A DNA stretch of 64,000 nucleotides from Nostoc sp. XA010 (lineage in GTDB: Bacteria; Cyanobacteriota; Cyanobacteriia; Cyanobacteriales; Nostocaceae). The stretch is from NCBI RefSeq assembly GCF_020829625.1, contig NZ_JAIVFX010000011.1:124001-188000 (forward strand). The letters run 5' to 3'. A program made the position numbers and the translations under genes. Below, piece after piece: positions 9,529-19,237 of the stretch. Every line of letters begins with the position of its first letter. Within the stretch, counting starts at the first letter, position 1. The notes under the pieces were generated by a model. That model ran no database searches, was not told the DNA's origin, and saw only the letters and a list, made by a program, of their open reading frames with translations.

Positions 9529-9532
9529 TTGA

Positions 9533-12500
9533 TTATTCGTCGTCTTCCAACGATTCGCGCGAAAGAGATTCATAGGTGGGTCGAGGAGGCGTGCGACGGG
9601 CTGATTGGTCTGCCATCAAATCGACTTCTACATCCAGAGAACTGCCGTCTGTTTGGGTTTCTACCTTGTGTACGGCAATGTCTAACCCCAATGATTGCAA
9701 CTCGCGCATTAGCACCTTAAAGGACTCTGGAGTTCCAGGTCGAGGAATTGCCTTACCTTTAACGATCGCATTTAACGCTTCATTCCGTCCTTGCATATCG
9801 TCAGATTTAACTGTGAGCAATTCCTGTAAGGTGTAAGCTGCACCAAAGGCTTCCAATGCCCACACTTCCATTTCTCCAAATCTCTGACCACCTTGTTGTG
9901 CTTTACCACCCAAGGGTTGCTGAGTCACCAGTGAGTATGGGCCTGTGGAACGCGCGTGAATCTTATCATCCACCAAATGCACCAGTTTCAGCATGTAAGC
10001 CACACCGATGGTAATTGCTCGGTCAAAGGGTTCGCCTGTACGACCGTCATACACCATGATTTTGCCTGGGTTATCTGGGTTATATACCCAGTCTTTCCCT
10101 GTTTCGTCTCGTGCTTCTTGCAATTTCCCATGCACGATTCGGCGAGATGACTCTTCCCCGTACATTTCGTCAAAGGGAGTAATTTTAAATCGCACTCCCA
10201 AGGTTTGACCAGCCCAACCCAAGAGGCACTCAAATACTTGTCCGACGTTCATCCGACTCGGTACGCCCAAGGGGTTGAGTACAATGTCTACTGGTGAACC
10301 ATCGGGCAAATAAGGCATATCTTCCGCCGGTAATATCCGAGAAATAATCCCTTTATTACCGTGGCGTCCTGCCATTTTGTCCCCAACTTGGATTTTGCGT
10401 TTTTGAGCAACATACACCCGGACTACCATATTGGCTCCTGGGGGCAGTTCATCGCCTTGTTCACGAGTAAACAAGCGCACATCAACTACGCGGCCTTTTT
10501 CACCGTTTGGTACTCGCAAGGAATTGTCCCGTACATCTCGCGCTTTTTCACCGAAAATTGCACGCAACAGTTTTTCTTCTGGCGGTTGGTCAGATTCACC
10601 CTTGGGTGTAACTTTTCCTACCAAGATATCACCAGCTTCTACCCACGCCCCAATGCGAATGATTCCCTGTTCATCCAACTGACGCAAGGCATCTTCCCCG
10701 ACGTTGGGAATTTCTCTGGTAATTTCTTCTGGCCCGAGTTTGGTTTGTCTAGCTTCAATTTCATATTTTTCAATGTGAATTGAGGTGTAGACATCATCCT
10801 GCACCAGTCTTTCAGAGATTAAAATCGCGTCCTCGTAGTTGTAGCCTTCCCAAGGCATATAGGCAACGACGATATTTTGTCCTAGCGCCAATTCACCGCC
10901 TTCGGTGGAGGAGCCATCAGCCAATACCTGACCAGCAACAACCCGTTCACCAATGCGGACGAGAGGTTTCTGATTTAAACAGGTGTCTTGGTTGGAACGT
11001 TGGTACTTGGAAAGGGTGTACTTAATCTCTTGGGTATTAGGTTTAGGACGGACGCGAATTTCTGTAGCATCCACATAAGTGACATCGCCATCAGTACGCG
11101 ATACAACCACCATCCCGGAGTCCCTTGCTCCTTGGGCTTCCAAACCAGTACCCACCAGAGGACGTTCTGGCTTAAGCAGAGGTACTGCTTGCCGTTGCAT
11201 GTTCGATCCCATCAGCGCTCGGTTAGCGTCATCATGCTCCAAGAAGGGAATCATGCTGGTTGCTACCGATACAATCTGTACGGGAGATACTGCTACGTAG
11301 TCCACCTGTTCTGGTGTTGTGGTGGAAAATTCTTGGCGATAACGGACTGGCACTAGTGGCCCAATAATGTGCCCGGTTTCATCTACAGGAATATCTCCCG
11401 GAGCAACCCGTAGATCGTCTTCTTCATCGGCTGTCATGTAGGCTGGAGGCACATCAAATCTGACACGCCCATTTTCTACAGGTCTAAATGGTGTTTCGAG
11501 GAAGCCGTACAGGTTAACCCGCGCATGGGTTGCTAAGGAGCCAATCAATCCGGCGTTGGGGCCTTCTGGTGTCTCAATGGGGCAAATGCGTCCATAGTGA
11601 CTAGGATGAATATCCCGCACGGCAAACCCAGCGCGTTCGCGGGTTAAACCACCAGGGCCAAGGGCACTCAGACGGCGTTTGTGAGTCAGTTCTGCTAAAG
11701 GATTTGTTTGATCCATGAACTGACTTAACTGGCTGGAACCAAAGAATTCTTTAATTGCTGCTACCAATGGTTTGGGGTTCACCAAGGAAGCAGGAGTTAG
11801 CACTTCAGCATCGGATACGGTCATCCGTTCCCGAATAATTCTCTCTAAGCGGTTTAAGCCCACCCGCACTTGGTTTTGCAGCAATTCACCGACGCTTCTT
11901 ACCCGACGGTTGCCTAAATGATCAATGTCATCGATATTACCAATGTCATATTCTAGGTTGATCAGGTAATCTACAGCTGCCAAGATATCGCCAGCAGTCA
12001 GCACGCGCATTGTGTCTGGAACAGAAAGGCGCAATTTCTTGTTGAGTTTGTAGCGTCCGACGCGACCAAGGTCATAACGTTTCGGGTCAAAGAAACGAGA
12101 ATCTAGGAGTTGTTGTCCACCTAATACTGTGGGTGGTTCACCAGGACGTAGTTTCCGATATAACTCCATCAAGGCTTCTTCTTCAGAGAATTGCCCTTCT
12201 TTTTCGATGGTTTTTTGGAAATATTCGGGGTGGCGTAAAGCGTCAAAGATTTCGTTGTCTGATAACCCTAAAGCTTTTAGAAGTACCTGCGCTGACAGTT
12301 TGCGGGTTTTGTCAATGCGTACCCACACCAAATCGTTACGGTCTGTTTCAAATTTCAGCCATGCTCCCCGGTTAGGAATTAAGCTAGCTGAATAAGTACG
12401 TCGCCCGTTTTTGTCGATTTCTGATTTGTAATAAACGCCTGGCGATCGCACGATTTGATTGACAATTACCCGCTCGGCTCCGTTAATAATAAACGTGCCG

Positions 12501-12832
12501 CGATCGGTCATCAAAGGCAAATCACCAATGAATACCTCTTGCTCTTTGATTTCCCCGGTTTCCTTATTAATCAACCGTGTGGGAACATACATTTGGACGG
12601 CATAAGTACTATCCCGCCGCTTGGCTTCTTCGACGCTGTACTTTGGCTCCTTGAGTTTGTAGTTATGACCCAAAAAGTGCAGTTCTAATTTGCCCGTATA
12701 ATCTGTAATAGGACTAAAGGAGTTAAGTTCTTCTATCAGCCCTTCTTCCAAAAACCAGCGAAAGCTCGAACGCTGGATTTCAATCAAGTCGGGCAACAGA
12801 AAGGCGGGTTCCATGTATGTTTCTTTAGTCAT
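9533..12832 (-). CDS. rpoB: DNA-directed RNA polymerase subunit beta
   Basis: The beta subunit of RNA polymerase, 1099 residues from the chosen start. I use the ATG at 12832 (MTKETYMEPAFLLPDLIEIQ) because GGAAGAGG lies just upstream and cyanobacterial RpoB proteins begin there. A GTG 42 nt further upstream has no good ribosome binding site. Landmarks are the rifampicin-region segment (SSQLSQFMDQTNPLAELTHK, RRLSALGPGGLTRERAGF), SHYGRICPIETPEGPNAGLIG, GYNYEDAI, KMAGRHGNKG and the C-terminal MEVWALEAFGAAYTLQELLT. It is first of the rpoB-rpoC1-rpoC2 row. Confidence 0.98.
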   Translation of the reverse strand: MTKETYMEPAFLLPDLIEIQRSSFRWFLEEGLIEELNSFSPITDYTGKLELHFLGHNYKLKEPKYSVEEAKRRDSTYAVQMYVPTRLINKETGEIKEQEVFIGDLPLMTDRGTFIINGAERVIVNQIVRSPGVYYKSEIDKNGRRTYSASLIPNRGAWLKFETDRNDLVWVRIDKTRKLSAQVLLKALGLSDNEIFDALRHPEYFQKTIEKEGQFSEEEALMELYRKLRPGEPPTVLGGQQLLDSRFFDPKRYDLGRVGRYKLNKKLRLSVPDTMRVLTAGDILAAVDYLINLEYDIGNIDDIDHLGNRRVRSVGELLQNQVRVGLNRLERIIRERMTVSDAEVLTPASLVNPKPLVAAIKEFFGSSQLSQFMDQTNPLAELTHKRRLSALGPGGLTRERAGFAVRDIHPSHYGRICPIETPEGPNAGLIGSLATHARVNLYGFLETPFRPVENGRVRFDVPPAYMTADEEDDLRVAPGDIPVDETGHIIGPLVPVRYRQEFSTTTPEQVDYVAVSPVQIVSVATSMIPFLEHDDANRALMGSNMQRQAVPLLKPERPLVGTGLEAQGARDSGMVVVSRTDGDVTYVDATEIRVRPKPNTQEIKYTLSKYQRSNQDTCLNQKPLVRIGERVVAGQVLADGSSTEGGELALGQNIVVAYMPWEGYNYEDAILISERLVQDDVYTSIHIEKYEIEARQTKLGPEEITREIPNVGEDALRQLDEQGIIRIGAWVEAGDILVGKVTPKGESDQPPEEKLLRAIFGEKARDVRDNSLRVPNGEKGRVVDVRLFTREQGDELPPGANMVVRVYVAQKRKIQVGDKMAGRHGNKGIISRILPAEDMPYLPDGSPVDIVLNPLGVPSRMNVGQVFECLLGWAGQTLGVRFKITPFDEMYGEESSRRIVHGKLQEARDETGKDWVYNPDNPGKIMVYDGRTGEPFDRAITIGVAYMLKLVHLVDDKIHARSTGPYSLVTQQPLGGKAQQGGQRFGEMEVWALEAFGAAYTLQELLTVKSDDMQGRNEALNAIVKGKAIPRPGTPESFKVLMRELQSLGLDIAVHKVETQTDGSSLDVEVDLMADQSARRTPPRPTYESLSRESLEDDE

Positions 12833-13578
12833 GCCTCTTCCTTTGTCAACCTGGTAAAATTTTCCCTTGGACACTGCTGTTTTACGCTTCCCACTGCTAG
12901 CTAGTGTCCTTAGCTGTTTGGGAACTCCTTCTTACACACTTGCTATTTACAGGTGTGGGCAAACGCAGCCATTAAAGCTGGAATGAGCAATTTGGACAAG
13001 GGGGTAATCGGCCAAAATCAGGGACTCAGACGCCAAAAACCCACTATAGTCTTGATTTAAGAAGAATATACAGTTGAGATATTCCTGAGTTTTATCTACT
13101 TTCTTCATTTCCCCTCCAAAAAGCGCGTTAATTTGCTGACGCAGCTCTAGACGGTGTGTCTTATATCCACCCGGCTATTTATACTCCCAGTGATATCCTA
13201 GATATCCTAAGACTGAGGGAATGATCCGCACCTTGTCGGCTTTGAATCAGAATCACTTCATTTTGCTGGATTGTACTCACAAGGCAATTTCGTTTAACGA
13301 TTTTGAATAGGTTCGATACATACCAAGCCGATATTGTGCAATCTTGCTCAACTTAGGTTGGCACAGTTAGTCATGTGTGGAGAGCATCCGCTTGTAGAGA
13401 TTTGGAGGATGGCCAAGCCGATAAGAGTATGGAAAATTAGGCTCAGAAATTTTAGGTTCCTTCCTTTATCATTATGGCGCAAGCAAAATGTTTTTGAGGG
13501 AATAATATTACCATATTTTCCCTCTCTAGAGTTTTATTTTTTTTAGCACAACGGAATAAAAGAGAATTATTGCACGCT
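12833..13578. other. rpoB 5' region, no gene seen
   Basis: About 750 nt lie between tatD and rpoB, both on the minus strand. The length suggests that rpoB has its own promoter and a long leader in addition to any read-through from tatD. A weak TATAGT-like -10 candidate is seen on the minus strand near 13043, without a good -35, so I do not assign a promoter. A 70-residue open frame at 13334-13546 on the plus strand has no homology that I recognise and no codon signature. Confidence 0.5.
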
Positions 13579-14367
13579 TTATATTGACAGACCAAATAAT
13601 TCACAGGCATTCTGGGTGGTTTGATGGGCGATCGCCTCTACCGTCTCCTGACGCAGTTTAGCTACTTGCTCGGCTACATATTGCACGTAGGCAGGCTCGT
13701 TGCGCCTCTCACCCCGTTTAGGAACTGGGGCGAGAAATGGGCAGTCTGTTTCAATCAGTAGGCGATCCCTACTTACCATCGCCGCCGAGGATTGGATCGC
13801 TTTGGCGTTTTTGAACGTTACCGTTCCGCTAAAGCTGATGTAGAACCCCAAATCGAGAAACCATTGAGTTTCTTCTGGCGTTCCTCCCCAGCAATGCATG
13901 ACGCCCCGCACTCTTTCTCCTTTAAGTTCCCGCCATTTTTCCAACACTTCTCTGGTTGCCACCGCAGCGTCGCGGCAGTGGATAATCACTGGTAAGTTGA
14001 GTTCAGATGCGATCGCTAACTGCGACTCAAACACCATTAGCTGATGCTCATAGTTATCAGCTTTGTAAAAATCCAGCCCCATTTCCCCAATTGCTACCAC
14101 ACCAGAGTCAGAACTCGCTAAAGTTTTGATTTTCTCGGCTGTCTCGCGATCCCATTTCTCAGCATCTAAAGGATGTAATCCTACGGCAAAGCTGATTTCA
14201 GGAAACTCGTGCGCTATGGATTGAATTCTAGAAAACTCCTCGGGGTGAACACAGGAATGTACTAAACGTACTACTCCTGCTTCTTGCCACCGCGATCGCA
14301 CTGTTGCTAAATCCGGCTGGAAACTATCAAAGTTGAGATGAACGTGCGTGTCTATCAGTTGCATCAT
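13579..14367 (-). CDS. tatD: TatD-family hydrolase (metal-dependent DNase)
   Basis: A 262-residue TIM-barrel metal-dependent hydrolase of the TatD/YcfH family, deoxyribonucleases linked to DNA repair. The signature elements are all present: DTHVHLNFDSF at the N-terminus, the Glu of AIGEMGLDFY near residue 95, PVIIHCRDAA, GVMHCWGG, and LLIETDCPFLAP with the terminal catalytic Asp. Two adjacent Met codons offer starts at 14367 and 14364; the first is used. It lies between rpsT and rpoB on the same strand. Confidence 0.95.
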   Translation of the reverse strand: MMQLIDTHVHLNFDSFQPDLATVRSRWQEAGVVRLVHSCVHPEEFSRIQSIAHEFPEISFAVGLHPLDAEKWDRETAEKIKTLASSDSGVVAIGEMGLDFYKADNYEHQLMVFESQLAIASELNLPVIIHCRDAAVATREVLEKWRELKGERVRGVMHCWGGTPEETQWFLDLGFYISFSGTVTFKNAKAIQSSAAMVSRDRLLIETDCPFLAPVPKRGERRNEPAYVQYVAEQVAKLRQETVEAIAHQTTQNACELFGLSI

Positions 14368-14390
14368 TTGTCCTTTGTTGTTTGTCCTTC

Positions 14391-14443
14391 GTCATTTGTC
14401 GTTTGTTTTGTTACCAATCACTAAATGACTAAGGACAAATGAC
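14391..14443. repeat. Heptamer repeats and hairpin between rpsT and tatD
   Basis: The 80-nt spacer consists of TTGTCCT/TTGTCAT/TTGTCGT-type heptamers. GTCATTTGTC (14391-14400) pairs perfectly with GACAAATGAC (14434-14443). It resembles the hairpins in the rpoB-rpoC1 and rpoC1-rpoC2 spacers in being made of short tandem repeats. Confidence 0.65.
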
Positions 14444-14449
14444 CAATGG

Positions 14450-14746
14450 CTACTCAGCTGTTTGTGTCACGGGTTTTAGCCTGTGAGCCAATCTTGACTT
14501 TTTCCTTGCCCCATTATTTGGGTGAAGGACACCCCGCTTAGTCGCTTTATCGATTTTGGCGTAAGCCTCGGATAAGCGAGCTTGTGCTTCTTGTTTTAAT
14601 TCTGGGGTAGGATTAGCTGTATAGACAGCTACAGCATTAATGTATTTCTTCATCAGCGTCTTGACTGCTGATTTGTAAGCTTTGTTACGCAGTCGGTTAC
14701 GTTCTGCGATTTGGGCACGCTTGAGAGCAGACTTTGTATTCGCCAC
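14450..14746 (-). CDS. rpsT: 30S ribosomal protein S20
   Basis: A 98-residue bS20 protein of the small ribosomal subunit, strongly basic and all helical. Typical sequence: ANTKSALKRAQIAERNRLRN, then a Lys/Ala-rich helix and a C-terminal GVLHPNNGARKKSRL. I start it at the GTG 14746 so that the protein begins (M)ANTKSALK as in the family. The longer frame from 14779 adds an 11-residue hydrophobic stretch not found in S20. It is first in the minus-strand row rpsT-tatD-rpoB-rpoC1-rpoC2 and divergent from hisD. Confidence 0.97.
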   Translation of the reverse strand: MANTKSALKRAQIAERNRLRNKAYKSAVKTLMKKYINAVAVYTANPTPELKQEAQARLSEAYAKIDKATKRGVLHPNNGARKKSRLAHRLKPVTQTAE

Positions 14747-15475
14747 AGTCAATTCCAAAAATACTATTAATATGTACACACACTACTAGACTTACTAATA
14801 TAGCATCCAAATTGCCAATGTTATAATTTCCTAAAAAAAAATCTATCATTGGAAATTTGGTACTGGAGATTGGGGAAGATAGTCTTTAGTCTTTGCTCCC
14901 GAATCCCCAGTCCTTAATTTGGTGTGTCGTCAATTAAGGAAATGCGTTAAAATAAGGTACATGTAAAATAGTCAACGCTAACTCATCACCTGATTAAGCA
15001 ATGTGATTGCCAATATAATCAATCTGTTCTGAAAACAGGTGTATTGTCAAAGGCAAGGAACTGTAAATAGCTAAACTTCAGGGGTTTAAAAGTATAGAAT
15101 CGATACTATATTATCGTCTCTGTACAGATGTTAACTACTAAAAGTTAGGAAAAGAAAAATTATACTCAGACCCTACCCCCTGTAAATCTGGGGGATTGGA
15201 TGTGTAAATACACCACCCGCACCCCGTAAGGAGTGAGGATAAGGGCGTAAGAGTAGCAGGAAATGGCACGCCTGCTTCCTGCCTCTGGCTGGTTTGACTG
15301 AGCAATTAAGTGGCCTTGTCAAGCAAACTAGATGCTGGCAGACTTGAGAGTATCAAAAAAATTCAGGTTAAGCTAGAGAAGAGAATTAGAGTCAGCTTGC
15401 ACACCCCAGTGGGTCAAGAGCAATACTAAATCTCAGGTGTGAATATTATTATAATTTTGGCATTGTCCTTACTCC
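14747..15475. other. Divergent rpsT/hisD regulatory region
   Basis: About 730 nt between divergent genes. The half near rpsT is AT-rich and probably holds its promoter. The half near hisD contains CCCCCTGTAAATCTGGGGG (about 15176-15194) and a second stem GCAGGAA (15256-15262)/TTCCTGC (15276-15282). A long structured hisD leader or a small RNA is possible, but I could not match it to a known RNA family. No coding sequence is visible. Confidence 0.4.
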
Positions 15476-16777
15476 ATGCTGCGAATCATTACTCAGCAGG
15501 CAGACGTTAGAGCAGAACTACAACGGATCTGCGATCGCACCCATGACGAACAGGTGCTTCACAAAGAAGCAACGGTGCGGGAAGTTTTGCAAGCAGTGAA
15601 GCGCCAAGGCGACAAAGCTGTATTGCATTACACAGCCGAATTTGACAAACAAACCCTCAAAGCAGAAGAACTCCGAGTCACAGGCTCGGAACTAGATGCA
15701 GCCTATCAACAGGTGTCAAAAGAGTTGTTGGGCGCACTTCGCCTAGCTTGCCGCCAAATTGAAGCGTTTCATCGTCAGCGAGTCCCAAAAAGCTGGGTAC
15801 ACTTTGGCGACGATGAAGTAGTGTTGGGCAAACGGTACACCCCCGTAGATCGGGCGGGGTTGTATGTGCCTGGTGGCCGTGCCTCCTATCCCAGTACAGT
15901 GCTGATGAATGCAATTCCGGCAAAGGTGGCTGCTGTACCTCACGTTGTGATGGTGACACCACCAGGGCCAGGGGGTGCAATTAACCCAGCAGTCTTGGTA
16001 GCTGCCCAAGAAGCAGGAGTGCAAGAAATTTATCGCATTGGGGGCGCACAAGCGATCGCTGCTTTAGCCTATGGCACAGAAACAATTCCGAAAGTGGATG
16101 TGATTACTGGGCCTGGTAACATTTATGTCACCCTAGCGAAAAAACTTGTCTATGGCACCGTTGGCATTGATTCTTTGGCAGGCCCCAGCGAAGTGCTGGT
16201 GATTGCCGATGAAACCGCAAATCCGGTGCATGTAGCTGCTGACTTGCTAGCCCAAGCCGAACACGATCCAATGGCGGCAGCAATTTTGCTGACAACAGAT
16301 GCGGCTTTGGCGAAAAACGTGCAATTAGCCTTGGAAAGACAGCTAGTTGATCATCCACGGCGAATAGACACCGAAAAAGCGATCGCTCACTACGGCTTGA
16401 TTGTCCTTGTGGAATCGCTCGAAGCAGCAGCAGAACTCTCAAATGAATTTGCCCCTGAACACCTGGAATTAGAAATCAAAGACCCTTGGGCATTATTACC
16501 ACAGATTCGCCACGCTGGGGCAATCTTTTTGGGTTACTCGACACCAGAAGCTGTAGGAGACTATTTGGCAGGTCCTAACCATACCCTGCCAACTTCTGGC
16601 GCTGCCCGCTATGCTTCGGCATTAGGGGTGGAAACTTTCCTCAAACACTCTAGTATTATTCAATACTCCCAAACTGCGCTACAAAATGTGGCTAGTGCCA
16701 TTGATGTGTTAGCGACAGCAGAAGGTTTACCTTCTCATGCTGATTCAGTCCGACGCCGAGTTCAGCAAGAAGAGTGA
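15476..16777 (+). CDS. hisD: Histidinol dehydrogenase
   Basis: HisD catalyses the last two steps of histidine synthesis, oxidising histidinol to histidine with two NAD, and uses zinc. The 433-residue length is normal. Clear motifs are GLYVPGGRASYPSTVLMN, GGAQAIAALAYGT, DVITGPGNIYV, GIDSLAGPSEVLVIADE, DLLAQAEHDPMAAAILLT, NEFAPEHLELE and the C-terminal GPNHTLPTSGAARYAS. The zinc ligands and catalytic Glu/His are in these motifs. The start is the ATG at 15476. It is not with other his genes, as usual in cyanobacteria. Confidence 0.97.
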   Translation: MLRIITQQADVRAELQRICDRTHDEQVLHKEATVREVLQAVKRQGDKAVLHYTAEFDKQTLKAEELRVTGSELDAAYQQVSKELLGALRLACRQIEAFHRQRVPKSWVHFGDDEVVLGKRYTPVDRAGLYVPGGRASYPSTVLMNAIPAKVAAVPHVVMVTPPGPGGAINPAVLVAAQEAGVQEIYRIGGAQAIAALAYGTETIPKVDVITGPGNIYVTLAKKLVYGTVGIDSLAGPSEVLVIADETANPVHVAADLLAQAEHDPMAAAILLTTDAALAKNVQLALERQLVDHPRRIDTEKAIAHYGLIVLVESLEAAAELSNEFAPEHLELEIKDPWALLPQIRHAGAIFLGYSTPEAVGDYLAGPNHTLPTSGAARYASALGVETFLKHSSIIQYSQTALQNVASAIDVLATAEGLPSHADSVRRRVQQEE

Positions 16778-17109
16778 TTTGGAATGGTTAATTTTTTCTT
16801 ATAACTATAAAGTTTGGATAGCGGCACGCCATTACTATTCTGCCTTCAGATGTCCTTTAAGCGTCCACAAGTCGGGCATTGCCGACGGTAGTTTCTGGAA
16901 GAGGGTTTTCCTCTCCCAGAAGCTTGTGAAAAAAAAGCTTTTCTAGACCAGTTGCTATAATTTGCTAGCATGAAAGTGGTGTGAAAGCGACCTATGCCCC
17001 GTCTCAAATATATAAACTAATAAGTAAATAAAAAATTGCTTTAGTGTCGCTGCCGACGAATTTTGCTAGATACTTATGTAAGGTGTCTACTCTTTAGGAG
17101 ACGAGAGCG
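16778..17109 (+). other. hisD-usp intergenic region with a candidate terminator
   Basis: After hisD, TTCTGGAAGAGG (16892-16903) can pair, with single bulges, with the CTCTCCCAGAA ending at 16922. A second short stem AAGCTT/AAGCTT follows a few nt later (16920-16939), together with a T-rich end. This probably stops hisD. The remainder is AT-rich leader of the stress-protein gene, ending with AGGAG about 8 nt before its GTG start. Confidence 0.5.
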
Positions 17110-17535
17110 GTGCTAAATAGTGTTTTGGTAGCTCTGGACGGTTCGGAAATTTCAGATCGAGTAATTCAGGCTTTAGATGATTTGGCGTTCTCAAAAGATG
17201 CGAAGGTTATTTTTTGTCATGTGTTTCCCACACCAGAATCAGAGATGGAACTACCTGCCGATCGTCCTCAGCCAGAGTCACCAACATTTTCTTATTTTCA
17301 GATTGAAAAACAACTGCAAGCCTATCAGCAAAAGTTATCAGTCAGCAGTGAGTTAGAACTGGTAACTGGTGATCCTGCCGAAGAGATTATTCGCCTTGCC
17401 AATATTTACAAAACTGACTTGATTATAATTGGCAGCCGGGGATTGATGGGGATGAAGCGAATTGTTCAGGGTTCTGTTAGCAGTCAAGTTGTGGAAGAGG
17501 CTAATTGTTCGGTGTTAGTTGTCAAAGCAAGCTAA
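17110..17535 (+). CDS. Universal stress protein family (UspA-like)
   Basis: A single Usp domain of 141 residues with the nucleotide-binding signature of the ATP-binding class: VLVALDGSEISDRV at the N-terminus and the C-terminal IIIGSRGLMGMKRIVQGSVSSQVVEEANCSVLVV (G-x2-G-x9-G-S/T pattern). Such proteins bind ATP and act in stress survival; the specific role is unknown. The start is a GTG at 17110 preceded by AGGAG. The Uma2 gene follows after only 19 nt when its better start is used, so the two may be co-transcribed. Confidence 0.92.
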   Translation: MLNSVLVALDGSEISDRVIQALDDLAFSKDAKVIFCHVFPTPESEMELPADRPQPESPTFSYFQIEKQLQAYQQKLSVSSELELVTGDPAEEIIRLANIYKTDLIIIGSRGLMGMKRIVQGSVSSQVVEEANCSVLVVKAS

Positions 17536-17554
17536 AAATTTGCAACGGGAAGTA

Positions 17555-18142
17555 ATGACTATAACCACCCCAAAGCTCACTTTTGAGGAATACCTGAAAT
17601 ATGATGATGGCACTGATACCCGCTATGAATTGGTCAATGGAGAACTAATTCCCATGAGTCTAGGAAGTGGGCAACATGGTGCAGTAACAGAATTTATCAA
17701 TGTTTGTTTCCGAGCAGAAATTCTCCGGTTAAAGTTAGATTGGACTTCTAAACAAATGGTTATCGGTGTTCGTTCCCCCCGTGCTGGCAGATGGGATACA
17801 TCGAGGATTCCAGATGTAGTTGTGATTCCATTACCTCAGTGGCGAGAGTTGAGAAACCGAGAAGCAGTTATTGAACTCAACGAATCACCCCCTTTGTTGG
17901 TGGTAGAAGTGGTTAGCGAATCAACAAAGACCGTAGACTATCGAGCCAAGCGAGTTGAATATAACGTTTTAAATATTCCAGAGTATTGGATTGTTGATCC
18001 ATTAACAAACAAAGTGACTGTTTTCACATTGATTGAAGAATTATATGAACCAGTCGAGTTTGTTGGTACTCAATGCATTCAATCTAAAATTTTTCCAGAG
18101 TTAGAATTAACAGTAGAGCAAGTGTTGACGGCTGAAAATTAA
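17555..18142 (+). CDS. Uma2-family (DUF820) putative endonuclease
   Basis: A Uma2-family protein of 195 residues from the ATG at 17555 (MTITTPKLTFEEYLKYDDG), chosen because GGGAAG lies just upstream and the family begins this way. A start 36 nt upstream would overlap usp. The restriction-like core appears intact: Asp in RIPDVVVIP, Glu in PPLLVVEVVSEST and Lys in YRAKRVEYNVLNIPEYWIVDP. Family function is not established. It is the only one of the three Uma2 genes here with the expected catalytic Asp clearly present. Confidence 0.9.
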   Translation: MTITTPKLTFEEYLKYDDGTDTRYELVNGELIPMSLGSGQHGAVTEFINVCFRAEILRLKLDWTSKQMVIGVRSPRAGRWDTSRIPDVVVIPLPQWRELRNREAVIELNESPPLLVVEVVSESTKTVDYRAKRVEYNVLNIPEYWIVDPLTNKVTVFTLIEELYEPVEFVGTQCIQSKIFPELELTVEQVLTAEN

Positions 18143-18451
18143 AAATAATTTACTCCACAATCTTCTTTGCTATGTTATGTAAAAACTTGGTATTTAATTT
18201 TACACCCAAATATGCAATAACATTGTGAGAAAAACCAAAAAAATATCAGGGTTTTATCCGTGTACACAATAGCGCTTATTTTCTAATCGACTACTAAAAG
18301 ATAAGCAGTATTTTCCGAAAAAAGCTATACCAATTCCCATTGACTGTAGCTATGAAAAAACAGTCAATCGGAATTTGTTAAGTTTGAAAACCCTGATGAA
18401 ATAAGAAATATTGCTAATTCCTAATCAGGCATGATTTGGAAATTTTAATTA
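18143..18451. other. AT-rich spacer with hairpin downstream of the first leader-peptide gene
   Basis: This spacer lies between convergent genes. ATTCC...TTGACTGT (about 18333-18348) pairs with ACAGTCAA...GGAAT (about 18360-18375) around a 12-nt loop. Read on the minus strand, a T-run follows about 12 nt later, so it may terminate the peptide gene. No coding sequence is visible. Confidence 0.45.
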
Positions 18452-18688
18452 TCAACCGAATATAAATGCGTTACCTGTACCGCCAACCGCAGATCCAGAG
18501 TCGCCGCCAATGGCACCACCAGTAGCTGCACCACCGCCTGCGCCATTAATATCTCCAAAGAAAAAGACATAATTTACAGTTTTCGGCTGCTTATTAGGCT
18601 TTTCATTCTTGTCAGCTTTTTTACCTCCAGACATACTTGCTTCTTCGTTGGAAGTCAGTTCTGTAAAAAGCGTTTTGCTGTCGTTCAT
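18452..18688 (-). CDS. Double-glycine-leader, Gly-rich small peptide 1 (CTB-bacteriocin-like)
   Basis: A 78-residue peptide. Its N-terminus (LFTELTSNEEASMSGG) is a classic double-glycine leader of the type cut by peptidase-C39 ABC exporters. The predicted mature part is Lys/Asn-rich, then YVFFFGDINGAGGG, then Gly/Ala/Ser repeats ending FIFG. I start it at the second Met (18688); the first ATG at 18697 is also possible. This resembles cyanobacterial CTB-type precursor peptides, which is a family-level guess. There is a consensus-like promoter 75-100 nt upstream. No transporter or modifying enzyme lies nearby. It is paralogous to the gene at 19386. Confidence 0.75.
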   Translation of the reverse strand: MNDSKTLFTELTSNEEASMSGGKKADKNEKPNKQPKTVNYVFFFGDINGAGGGAATGGAIGGDSGSAVGGTGNAFIFG

Positions 18689-18761
18689 TAAGTTCATTAA
18701 ACTTTAGATTGTGATGAATATGGTCGATTTCTGAAGATAGCAGTTTTGTGCCGCCAGAGTT

Positions 18762-18789
18762 ATTATACGGCTCTTGCTAGATAGGTCAA
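18762..18789 (-). promoter_or_regulatory. Predicted sigma-70 promoter of leader-peptide gene 1
   Basis: On the minus strand TTGACC (18789-18784) and a perfect TATAAT (18767-18762) are separated by 16 nt. The spacer sequence is shared with the promoter of the second peptide gene (19698-19725), which supports a conserved functional unit. Confidence 0.7.
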
Positions 18790-19237
18790 GCAATTATTCT
18801 TTTAAGAAATAAAAACATACAGCAGTTTGCAAGCAAGTAGTTTAATTTTGTCAAAAAATGTATAATTTAAGTTTATTATATTAAATATAAATACTGATAT
18901 TAATACTGGTAAATTAATGAAAAGTCTCAGTAGTAAAGATATAGTCAAGCAAACCAAACAACATTTTTATACAAGTTCCACTTAAATAAATATCTAAAAC
19001 TCAAAACTGGGATTCTGCATTTTTGAATAAATATTTTTATGTAAAAACGGTTTTTTTGTAGTTATTGTATACAACCCAAGTTTGAATGGATATAACTTCT
19101 TTTTTTAATATAAAAACGTTTAACTCGCTGAAATATTTATTAATTGAAAAAAATTATATCGCCCAGGCACTTTGTTAAGTTTGTTGAATAAAGCGTGTGG
19201 GCGGCAATAAACGTATGTTAATCTAGCAAAAATAAAG

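Noticed and set aside
5278..12688. Several 60-160-codon frames on the plus strand opposite the rpo genes
   Set aside because: All are antisense shadows of rpoC2, rpoC1 and rpoB with no features of their own.
13334..13546. 70-codon open frame on the plus strand upstream of rpoB
   Set aside because: No recognisable protein features, no ribosome binding site, hydrophobic and aromatic composition typical of chance frames, and it lies in the rpoB leader.
15181..15475. Possible small RNA or riboswitch before hisD
   Set aside because: Two hairpins are visible, but they match no RNA family I know (6S, Yfr1, glutamine or cobalamin riboswitch motifs were looked for by eye and not found).
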